Source: Panorpa germanica
Lineage: Eukaryota; Arthropoda; Insecta; Mecoptera; Panorpidae
DNA length: 64,000 nucleotides
Direction: 5' to 3'
Assembly (NCBI GenBank): GCA_963678705.1
Contig: OY783216.1
Span: 6,076,001 to 6,140,000, forward strand
This document shows positions 46,996 through 57,600 of the stretch, piece after piece. The position numbers and the translations under genes were made by a program. A model generated the notes under the pieces. It was not told the origin of the DNA. It did no database searches and worked only from the letters and a program-made list of their open reading frames with translations. Positions within the stretch are counted from its first letter, which is position 1. Each line of letters starts with the position of its first letter.

Positions 46996-48254
46996 TTCAA
47001 AAGACCGACAACAGTTTGAACTTCTTGCAACATGAACGTTGGACACACTTAGTTCCAGCATCGACCACAAGATTGGCGTGTTTGTAAAATTTCACGCTTG
47101 CATAATATCTTAATATATCTATATGTACACCAATCTTAACTCAAACCAAACTCTTAAACAAAATGTAAAATTATAGCAATTAAAGAGATGAACTAGTAGT
47201 CATTTCACAATCTTCCTCCACAGACAGCATCTGTATCAGTCGGTAAGACACCATCCATTAATAGTTCCGTAAGTCGCCACAGGGTGCACAGGGCGTTATT
47301 ATAAAAGCATTTCGAACACAGACTGCATCTACATTAACGCAGGATACTGTTTATGCACAGAGATACGATGCTTTTAAGATGAAACATGAAGATTACACAT
47401 AAATTATGATAATTTCCTATAATCTAACGACCGAATTGTTTATTACTATAGTTACCCCCACTTAGCAGGCCATTATTGTGTTTATTGAGGGTTATGTAAA
47501 CAGTGACTCATATGGTAATGGACGTTAACTCGTTACTCAATACATAGATGGAGCTAGAGTCTATGCCTACACACTTTTACCTTTCTCCTTTAACCTATTA
47601 TCTTCCAATCATGAATGGGTTGCACCCATTAAGTGATCGTGTTACGAAAGCGTGCTTTTTATTTCATGAAAACAATAGAACTGTCCAAATTAATTAAATA
47701 ATATTTTCAACGTAGAAAAGATAGGTTAAACATTTTCGTTAAGAGCGCCGCAAGGCTCGCGTAGTCGGACAGGCCTCTAGAAAATCACATGTGGCTGAAT
47801 GCCATTAAATTTGACGTAAACCTCAACAAAACGTATTAACAGTGATACATTTTATCATTTCGAATTCATTTTTAACCAATTACAGCCGTTGAGCAAAAGT
47901 AGACAATTCAGTGGTTAGTTATATATACTTTACACAATTTCTGTGGATGCTACAGTTCTCAAGATAAACAGAAGAAGTTGATTACACGACAGATAATCTA
48001 ATAAAAGAGAACGATCCAGTAATTGTTAAGGTTTTACACCATTTTAGAAATACCTTTCACTTAAAAGTAATCACTAATCTGGATTACACATAAATCCTTA
48101 TCCTAAGCAATTTTTATTAACCAAACCATTACAATCTAGACATTAGTGTGACCGACATCGAAGATGTTTCTACCTACTGTTTAGTCATTACTTGGAAATA
48201 TTACCTACTCAATGATATTCCTTAAATAAAGTTACAAAATAAAGAATAACTTTA
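46996..48254. other. Non-coding stretch
   Basis: No supported gene. Confidence 0.35.
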
Positions 48255-48466
48255 GTTCAAATTAAGCGAGAGTTCGGCGGCGACTCATACTTAGAACAAG
48301 TTGTAGGATATAAACTGCTGATATAACTAAAAAGCACTGATGCACTTATTTTTCTATAATGTGTATAGAAACGAATAAGATATAATTCATTATCGTATTA
48401 TAGATTTATACCGCTCTTATAACCTCTTTTAAGTATAAGTCACTGCCGAACTCTCGTGATTTGGAC
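48255..48466 (+). mobile_element. Tc1/mariner-like MITE, copy 3
   Basis: 212 bp, same orientation as copies 1 and 2, flanked by TA at 48253..48254 and 48467..48468. A few small insertions near the left end (AATTAAGCGAGAG). Confidence 0.88.
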
Positions 48467-49590
48467 TATACGTTAACAATAAAGCTAATAACCTCTTAAT
48501 TACTAATCATTATTCTTGCATTTGAATTAATTAGCACAAATAACATTACATTATCACATTTTACTTTATATCCTGTCTGCCACATTCCTTATCCTTCCTA
48601 TATCCAATTCCTTGCATGTCCACAAACAACTCATTTGTCTTAAATGCCGAAAGGACACAACTTTGCATCGCCGGCATTTGTTTATTTAGCGTCTATCGCC
48701 AAATGCTTCTTATTCCCAAATGCTTCTAAGGCATAGATCCCACTGAATAAATAATTCCGCGCGGAACTGTAACATATAGAATCATATGAAGATACACCCA
48801 CTGCGGTCTTAATTTCGCGCGTGTTGGTATATGGAGTAAAAGCGCGCGGAATTATTCCTCAGTTGAACCTAGACTTCAATCTTAAATTTATCTAACAACG
48901 TTTACCGATTGGCAGCTTTGGAATAACGCAGCTGTGAATCCAACACGATTGTTGTTAAGATTAATCTGATTAATCGGCAAAGAGCACGAATAGGTGGGCA
49001 CGCATTTGAGGATAGTTTCCTAATAGATAGAATAGAGTATTGGCCCGGTAATCGAAATTAACAAGAATATAATAGGTATATTTGCTTCCAGGGATTACAA
49101 AATGAAATCCAATGTCCTCTTATGGCCATCATGATCAGAATAATAGTTAACGCTTTAACGAACGCCGTATTTAATGGACATTTTTTTTCTATTTTTCCAT
49201 ATTAAGATATCGACAGGTCTTTGGAATCTCTTTATAATTCACGCCCTGTAATAATCTGAACGTAATAAGGTTTCTTAACATTATTGGTGTACTAATGGCT
49301 TATTGTAAATGACTCTTGATGTTAAGCGTTGTGCGTTATTCTTCTTCTTCTTCTTCGTGGAGTACTCCTCCTGTAACGTCGACGGAACAAGAAACGGATA
49401 ACCAGAACGGGATCTCGACCGGTGGCCATATTGGTCCAGCAACTTCACGGACAAGCCCGTGTCCATGTAGAACAAGTTTCAGTAAATATAAAGGAGCATC
49501 TTCGTTGGCGTAACATCCGACGTGATTACACACATTCAGACAGACTACTTGCTGCGGCGATGTACTGGAATTACTTGGCAAGTGCCTTAT
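48467..49590. other. Non-coding stretch
   Basis: No supported gene. 48760..48860 has several GCGCG motifs. 49330..49560 is GC-balanced with open frames on both strands (for example 49336..49581 minus) that overlap one another and carry a (CTT)5 repeat at 49341..49356. None is recognised. Confidence 0.35.
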
Positions 49591-50240
49591 TATTTTCGAT
49601 AATGTTTTTTGACGACACAGTTAATATATAATTATTTCTATAATTACTATATGATAAAATAACATTTGAAGAATACTTTGTAAAATTTTCATAAATAAAT
49701 ATCAAGAAATAAGGCATTGACAGCGAATCTCCGGAGACGTCACAAAAAAAAGTTTCATTGCGGTGCCACTCATAACTCATCACTGAATTTTCTGAAATCG
49801 AAAAACCAAATTGATTTCATTAGTTGATAAGTTTCTGCAAGTAACACTGTCGAGTTTTTTCTTTTTTATTGATTTTTCAATTTTTTACAGCACTTAGAAG
49901 TCAAAATACCGATCAGAAACTTTGTTATTTTAAAATACGTTAAAATTGGAAAATTAAAAAAAACTCGAAAGCGTTACCTCGGCCTTTATGTAAAGAATGA
50001 GTGTGCAAAATTAAAAAAAAATCGGTCCAGTAGATTTTGAGCTAGAGAGGGCACCGACTCTGAAAAACCTAATTGAGAGAAAACGCGTTTATAAGTTTCA
50101 AAGTAAAACGAAACTAGACCAGAGAGGTGAAGACTTAAAACTCTATATCTCCGACAGTTTTCCTCCAATCGACTTCAAATTTTCACAATAAACTTAATAT
50201 GTTGTACATTAATATAAATATATATTGAAACCTTACCTAC
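49591..50240 (+). repeat. Dispersed repeat family B, copy 2
   Basis: Same orientation and order of landmarks as 2265..2905, with a short insertion after ATTGCGG (49757..49775). Downstream (to ~50450) the sequence contains GTGCCATCTATATGTCA, reminiscent of repeat family A. Confidence 0.7.
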
Positions 50241-51061
50241 CCCCTCTCCATCACCCCTTAACACACTATATTAAGATTTTTTAAAAAGACAAAAGTGACG
50301 TCACTAAAACTACTGTAACTCGTAAAATAATACTCTGAATGTCATGAAATTTCGACACATATCGTTTGACGGTTGGTACTATCTAAAAATCACATGGATT
50401 TGTCAATAGTAGTGCCATCTATATGTCATACTACGAACTATATATAATCTATTCGTTTTCCACACTTTCATTCCATAAAATCTTAATAAGATATTAAATC
50501 TGGAACTCTAATAGAAAGATTCGTATTATAAATTAAAGATCTATTAACAAGTTCTATTAAATTTATTTTATAACCTAAAAACAAAATTGTTTGACAAGCT
50601 GATAAAACTTGGAAGGTGCGTAGCGACTTCTTCTTACGGCTATCTGGCAACACTTATCTGTGTGATGTTGCGAACTTTATAGTCACTTGATTCTTTCAAG
50701 TTTTATCCGACGCTGGGTTTTGTTGGTCACTGGGGACTGGGCAATGGATTGTCAGTAATCGGTAATCGGCTATCGGCATCGCTAGAATCGAGTTTGGCTA
50801 TCAGCATAAGGATCAGCTGTATCGGCAAAGCGTATCACTTCCTATCGGCTTATCTGCTATTTGTATCTCTTCGCTCGTTCTTCTCTTCTCTTGTGTGTGA
50901 CCACGTATCTTCTAGACACGTAACAAGAATCTTTAAACATCGCACAAATTGTATATAAACGATTTATAATGATTTACATTTGTAAAGTACCAGGGTTTTA
51001 TATTGTGTAGATTATCTAAGAATGAATAACTCTACTTAAATAAATACAATGATGTAGTTAG
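50241..51061. other. Non-coding stretch
   Basis: No supported gene. 50740..50850 contains a short array of ATCGGC/TATCGGC motifs. Confidence 0.35.
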
Positions 51062-51335
51062 GAGTAGAGTAGCGTGCCTTAGACGGGCCCTGTATCAAAA
51101 TTTGTTGGGGGCCCAAATGATGGGTATAAAATGTTCACAAAAGGAATTGAATTATAATAATTATATATTGTAACCGGAAGGGTCAAAAGTAGAATACATG
51201 CTGTTTGAAAAACAGGATTAATGATTCCAAATAGTGAAGAAAAAAGGATAATTTTTGCTTACACACATTTGGGGCCCCCGTAGACCGTACTTTGAGTATT
51301 ATGGCGTTACGATGCCACAAACGCAGCCCCACCCA
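51062..51335 (+). repeat. hAT MITE, degraded copy
   Basis: Matches 33385..33654 at the left (AGCGTGCCTTAGACGGGCCC, TGTATCAAAATTTGTTG, AAATGATGGGTA) and again around TTTTTGCTTACACA. The middle differs, and the right end is only faintly recognisable (CGCAGCCCCACC). No target duplication visible. Confidence 0.65.
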
Positions 51336-51885
51336 TCTCTGAGCCAATTATTTGCATATAAATATGTGAAATAGATCGGTCGACATTAATAATCATCTGG
51401 ATGATGATAGAATCGATAAATGCAGGTAATTACCGTCAATTAAATCGCTCATAAATAGAATGTGTTTACGTCATTACCGATGCGTATTACCATTGGTGCA
51501 GATACCGGTATGTATCACCGTGTTATCTCCATGATATTCACTAATAACTAGAGCCAGAGACGAACTAGAACTAAAACTGGTTACTGAAGATGATAATAAT
51601 CACGCTTGAAGTAAAACGAAATCATTTGGATACATTCCCACTAAATTTAGTAAAATATTATATACTACAAATATAATATCTATCTATCCCTATCTAACTC
51701 ATTATTGTATCTATCTATCTCTTTCTAACTCATTATTACATATTCATCCCTTAACAATAAAATCTATGTCGTACAGGTATAAATACATTCCTTGACATTC
51801 GTTTTGTCCATCTCAGGTTTAAATGAGGTTCACACAGTAATAAAATAGCTCAGACTTAAAATAAGACGAGAATTATGATTTCATT
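51336..51885. other. Non-coding stretch
   Basis: No gene seen. A tandem duplication with CTATCTATC and CTAACTCATTATT lies at 51680..51735. Confidence 0.35.
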
Positions 51886-52000
51886 TAGAATGAAGCGAGG
51901 GTCATATAATAATGTTTAGTATGATACGAGGTTCACTTTACTGTTTTCAAGACGAAAAGAGGGGCAAAGATCCATTTTAGGATCAAGATAGGTCTCAAAT
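51886..52000 (+). repeat. Dispersed repeat family E, copy 2
   Basis: Matches 34866..34985 in order and orientation. GAGGTTCAC also occurs at 51825, so the family may extend upstream here. Confidence 0.6.
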
Positions 52001-52883
52001 TTTGACCTATGAGAACACTAAGATTAATTTAACATAAAAATGATCTAACCGGAACCCGCTTTGTTTCACTACTGCTGTTTATGTTTCTGTGATGAAACAC
52101 CAGTAGAGAAACAAAGGGTGTTCTAGCCTACATTTGCTAAAAGTTTTAAACAACGCATTGACTTAGAACGTCTGTCTTAGGATCTTTTACAAGTATGTGG
52201 ACAATGATATGATTATGATAACAAAATATTGACTAAAATTGAAATACCCGAACAAAATCTCATAAATCTCCAACTGTATCACGACTAAACTAGAAGCACA
52301 CCTGAACATTGCGAGCATGTTAAATTATTGGAATCCAATTAACGCACCGTTATCATTATTCCATTTCTGCCCTGAGGTTTTGAATAAATTTTCATGACCC
52401 TAAATTAATTAATAATACTTTGTTATTGCTAAACACCGCAAATAAACACCCGGCTAACTGACCAATCAGCTAACCCGCGAGCAGATCAGCTGATCAACTG
52501 ATCAAAAGGGCAGTTTGTACCATGGAGTGGATGGGGGATTTTCAGAGCGCGGATATCGAAGTTAAAACCAGGGATTAAATCCGGTCTACGCGGTCCAGTG
52601 GCCAGTGGATGTTGAACTATGACACGCCTGATTGATCCTAGCTGCTCTGCTCGGCCTCACATCATTTAAATAATTTATTAGAAATATATCGTTAACAACT
52701 GCACCCATAGAACCACATCAGCTCTCCCTCTCTCCCCACTCCCCACTCTGTCTCTCAAACCCTCGAAATCTATATTTATATGGCTCATATATCGATATGA
52801 AAGCAGTAATAGATTTATGGAATTATTCAGATTCACAATAGAATTTTTGTGTTGGAAATTGATTTATTATAAACACAACTAAC
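52001..52883. other. Non-coding stretch before the LTR element
   Basis: No supported gene. Palindromic TGATC-rich motif (GATCAGCTGATC) at about 52484..52495. C/T-rich run at 52720..52760. Confidence 0.35.
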
Positions 52884-52887
52884 TATT
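52884..52887. repeat. Target-site duplication, left (TATT)
   Basis: TATT here and at 60608..60611 flank the LTR element exactly. Four-base duplications are usual for Ty3/gypsy integration. Confidence 0.9.
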
Positions 52888-53635
52888 TGTTGTAAGTACG
52901 CATATGTCGCACTTACCTTTTATTTTTAATGATATTAAATGTTAATTATGTAATAGAATTATATTATGTAAACAGTTTTTGTATTAGTATTAAGATTGTA
53001 AAGAATAATTATTTAAGTTTAGCGCTTATAAATATTGTCTCTGGTTTGTGGAGATTAATATTGATTTAATGCTGGTAATTCAGTATTGGCGTTCTGTGAT
53101 GTGAAATAAATTATTATATATTAAATTGCACAAGACGCTGAAAGCCAGTCTTCTCCTGAGTCTCAAAGCAAGCATTACTATTCGCAACTTCGTACGTATT
53201 GAATAGTGAGCACATTTCAACTATTAATTAAATTATAACACTATAGAATTACATTTTGTTTTATATCTGTCATCTTCGTTAATCTAATAAAATACTATTG
53301 TAATTAAGTAAGCAGATATAATATTACAACGAATAAATGATATATTTTAATAAAAGTGTTTGTATTAATAGTAATAAAAAGATACTAATTGTTCAACCGT
53401 CGCATGTCGCAACGAGGTTACTTTAGACCGCTCAAGTATTCTCTAATTGCAACAATACACCGTCTGAACAAGAATCCTTATTAATCATCTTAAGAAAGAT
53501 ATTCGATTACTACTGTAATTGGTGTTGGAAGTCGTCAACTGAAGAATCTACTACCAGAAGCTAGCATCCCTGCAGAATGTACTAGTAAGCTGAGTAATCT
53601 CCTCCAGAACGACAATACGACACAATTTTACAACA
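52888..53635 (+). repeat. 5' LTR
   Basis: 748 bp, TG...CA with a 6-bp inverted end TGTTGT/ACAACA. A TATAAATA box lies at 53027..53034, with a TCAGT initiator-like motif at 53080..53084 further down than the usual ~30 bp. Several AATAAA motifs lie in the later half (for example near 53105, 53285 and 53331). U3/R/U5 limits cannot be set without RNA ends. Confidence 0.97.
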
Positions 53636-53636
53636 T

Positions 53637-53654
53637 TGGTGTCAGGTGGGGTCT
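53637..53654 (+). other. Primer-binding site, tRNA-Leu-like
   Basis: TGGTGTCAGG starts one base after the LTR. It is complementary to a tRNA 3' end CCTGACACCA, which fits the acceptor stem plus CCA of eukaryotic tRNA-Leu(CAG) as I recall it. Complementarity is clear for about 10 bases, then imperfect. The mdg3 and micropia elements of flies are known to use tRNA-Leu. Confidence 0.65.
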
Positions 53655-54623
53655 CGAAGAGATATTCCTACACATAAATATCCAAGAGGTACGCCCAAAA
53701 TTTTTTTCTATATATTCTACACCTGGATGCAGATCAATTATTCTGGATACCACTACGTCGATCGATTATTTCCAAGATTGCCGAAGAGTACGAGATAGAA
53801 CGTCAATTCATCTGTATTTCACATAATTTTTCTACAAGTCCGGTGGATGTAAAACAACAGCCCGCTGAACCAGAAAAAAAAAAGAAATCTTTTGCCCCCA
53901 GCGAATGGATGGATGCTTCTAGAACAAATGGAATAATCTAAACTGATGTTAATCGTTTCCAGAACCCTGCACACAGCTGTACATAGATCAAAATCGAAAG
54001 TTTTTTTTGTTAAGTATAATAAGACAGTATCTTTTTATCTTGTATACAATTATTATCATAAATTGATAATTGTATTTTTTTTCTATTAGTAGCATCCTTG
54101 TAATTCATTGAAGCTATTATTTTTTTAGTATTATATTCAATACTTTTGAATATTTGCTATAACCTATCTATTAGTAGCATCCTTGTAATTCATTGAAGCT
54201 ATTATTTTTTAGTATTATATTCAATACTTTTGAATATTTGTTATAAAATAACAATTTTGTAGCATCATTGTTCAATATTTTTAGTATTATATCCAATACT
54301 TTTGAATATCTACTATAATATTTCCTATAATTGTTTCTACAATTATATTAATTCATGTTTAATATTTTTAGAACATCTTTATGAACGAGAAAGAATTTTG
54401 AAAAGGAGAAGTAAAGAGCTGAAGCAGTTAGATAGCAGTCTGTTCAATCAGAGAGACTACCTTCCTGTTACAACTGCGGTGTCTGAGCCCCATCGGAAAT
54501 TTCCTGTGAGTTACTGTTTTCGCTAGCAATTTTTCCTTGTCAGAATCCTATTTTTCGGAGAGTCGTTTATTGGTACAAAATAATCTTTAGTCTGTATATT
54601 ATATATAACTTTAATTAAGTACT
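53655..54623 (+). other. Leader of the LTR element
   Basis: About 970 bp between primer-binding site and gag ATG. It holds an 87-codon open frame without an early ATG (53678..53941), a tandem repeat (next feature) and an exon-like 134-bp interval (54372..54505) between TTTTTAG and GTGAGT. Packaging or translation signals would be expected here but cannot be identified by reading. Confidence 0.7.
54083..54318 (+). repeat. 85-bp tandem repeat in the leader
   Basis: Units start with CTATTAGTAGCATCCTTG at 54083 and 54168 and are almost identical. A third, diverged and shorter unit runs from about 54255 (TTTTGTAGCATCATTG) to the TACTTTTGAATAT motif near 54298. Each unit ends AATACTTTTGAATAT. Confidence 0.92.
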
Positions 54624-57600
54624 ATGGCACCGAACGTTCATTCACTCACACTAGTTGAGAATACAATCAATCTAATTAATGAGTTTTCAAAAAATCTAGA
54701 AGTCCAATCAACATCCTTAACAATAGTTGAATTAAAAATCAAAAACTTAGACAAAGCTTGGGTTAAATATAGTAGTATCGTAGAAGCATTGCTTCCAACT
54801 CTAAAAAATGAAGAAGCTTCGGCTATCGTTAGTAAGTCTATGGAAGTTGAAAGTATTTATGACGACACTCTTATTTACTTGTTGAATTATAAGCAAACAT
54901 TTGAGAATGATACACATATTGTAGACGACTCAAAAAGTATAGATTCAATAAAAAATCTGAACTTAAGTCCAATGCAACTAACCGTTTTTGATGGAGAATA
55001 TATTAATTGGCAAAGTTTTATGGAATTATTTACAAATTTAATTCGTAATAATAGTAAACTATCAAGCATTGAAAAAATGCATTATTTAAAGTTAAATTTG
55101 TCAGGAGAACCACTCAAACTCATAAAGAATTATCCTTTAACAAATGATAATTACGAAATTGTTTGGAACATCCTTTGTAAACGTTATGATAACAAGGTAG
55201 CACTTATTGAAACCTGTTTAAACAATTTAATAAACTACAATGTTATACGTTTAGAGTCCGAAATCAATATCAAAAAACTACTAGATGAAATTAATGAATC
55301 GATTAGAGCATTAACCGAATTGGGGATATATTCTAATCATTCAGATTTTATGTTAATACATATTTTAAAGACCAAATTAGATTTTAATTCGTCAAAGGAA
55401 TGGGAAAACAGAAATAATTCTGAATTACCAACCTTAAATGAATTTACAGAGTTTCTGGAGAGACGGTGGCGCAATCTAGAAAGAAGAAGGCATATTAAAG
55501 TCAAAACATATCCAAGCGTTCCTAATTCTAATAGTAAACCAGTTTCAAGCAAGCAAATTCCTAATAAGGTCGAAACAAAAACTAAAAATTTGTTCTGTAA
55601 CCATTGTAAGAAAAGTGGTCATACAGAAAAGTATTGTTTTATTAAGAAGGAAAATCTAGATACGGGTAACCCTATTGCTCAAGTTAATACTTGTAGGGAG
55701 GCCACAATTTTATCAGAACCTTCTACTTGTTGTGAAAGATCGAAACATCTTATATCTGATGGTTCTCAAGTATCTTTTACTAACAAGACACAACACAATT
55801 CAAATAATGAATTATGTTTTTTTTATGATTTTGATGAGATCAATACGGGTAATTTACAAAATAATAATGATATTCTAAGTTTTGACAGTAAAAATAAAAA
55901 TGTTAAGGCTAAGCAAACAGTTGACACTATCCAATTCAAGATGGTCGCAGCCAAAGCTAAAACCGTATCATTTTTATTAGATACTGGTTCTCAAATCTCC
56001 TTGATTAAACAAAATATTTTAAATAACAATGTCAGAATTAATAATAAATCTAAAATTCTATTGAAGGGTATTTCTGAAGGCACGCCTTATACCTTAGGTT
56101 CACTGAAAACTTCTATAATTTTAGATAGTAATAAGTCGAAACAAACTTTACAGGTTGTGTCAGAAAATTTCCCCATTAAACACGATGGAATTATAGGGTT
56201 AGATATTTTACGGAAACTAAATGCAGTAATTAATCTAAAAATGAACAGAGTACAATTCTCAGAATGTGGCAAAGTAATTGAGCTCCCACTTATAAATATA
56301 AACAATATCGTTTTACCAGCACGTACGAGGAAAATAATTCCTATGTCAGGTTCTACAGTAGGAGTTTGTGTAGCCAGGGAATTGTTACCTGAAGTTTTTT
56401 TAGCTAATGCATTAATCAAGCCCGTCAAAAATATTTTCTATATTTCAATAATAAATTCTTCAATAAAAAATATAATACTTAGTAATTTCAAACCGAATAT
56501 CATACCGATAGATCAATTTAGTATTTACCATTTTTCAAAATCAAGTCCTAACAACCGTAAGGAACTTTTATTAAACAATTTAAATCTTTCACATGTCAAT
56601 TCAGAATTAGTAACAGAATTAATAGAAATCTGTGACAGCTTTAATGACATATTTTTTTTACCGGGAGACAAGTTATCTTGTACGAGCGCATTAAGTCATA
56701 AGATAAAGATTAATTCTTCTAAACCCGTTAACGTTAAACCGTATCGATTGCCCCATGCGCAAAAAGAGATTGTGGAAAAGCATATTCAGGAACTGTTGGT
56801 CAACAACATAATTGAAGAAAGCGACTCACCCTATAACGCACCTTTATTAGTAGTACCAAAGAAACCAGATGCGTTAGGTAATAAACAATTCCGCGTAGTA
56901 GTCGATTTCCGTAAACTTAACGAGCAGACAACAAGTGACGCCTATCCTTTGCCTCTTATACATGATATACTGGACCAACTTAGTGGTGCAAAATTTTTCT
57001 CTACCCTTGACTTAGCAAGCGGTTTTCACCAGGTCCCTATGCTTCCCGAAGATAAAGAGAAAACAGCATTTAGTGCGAACTTTAAACACTATCAATTTGT
57101 AAGAATGCCATTCGGACTTAAAGGAGCCCCCCCCATGTTTCAGAGACTTATGTCTCACGTTCTCACAGGTTTGCAAGGAATAGATTGCTTAATCTATCTG
57201 GACGATGTAGTCATTTTTGGAAAAAACATTTCTGAGCACAACCAAAGATTAAAAAACGTTTTTTCTAAATTACGGGAACATAATTTGAAGCTCCAACCAT
57301 CCAAATGTAACTTTCTACATAAAGATTTGATTTATTTAGGTCACGTTATTAATGAAACAGGTATTCTACCAGATCCTTCTAAAGTAGAAGCAATAAAGAA
57401 TTTCCCCATTCCAAACAGTCCTAAACAAATTAAAACATTTTTGGGTATGTCTGGTTATTATCGCCGACATATACCGCATTACGCAGAGATAGCCAAACCA
57501 CTATATAATGCAGCAAACAGTAATGTTAAAGTATTAGAATGGTCAGACCAATGCGACGAATCATTTAAAACTTTAAAAAATAAATTAACCATATCACCTG

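Noticed and set aside
56087..56428. Minus-strand frames inside gag-pol, including 58667..59032
   Set aside because: Shadows of the real polyprotein on the other strand.
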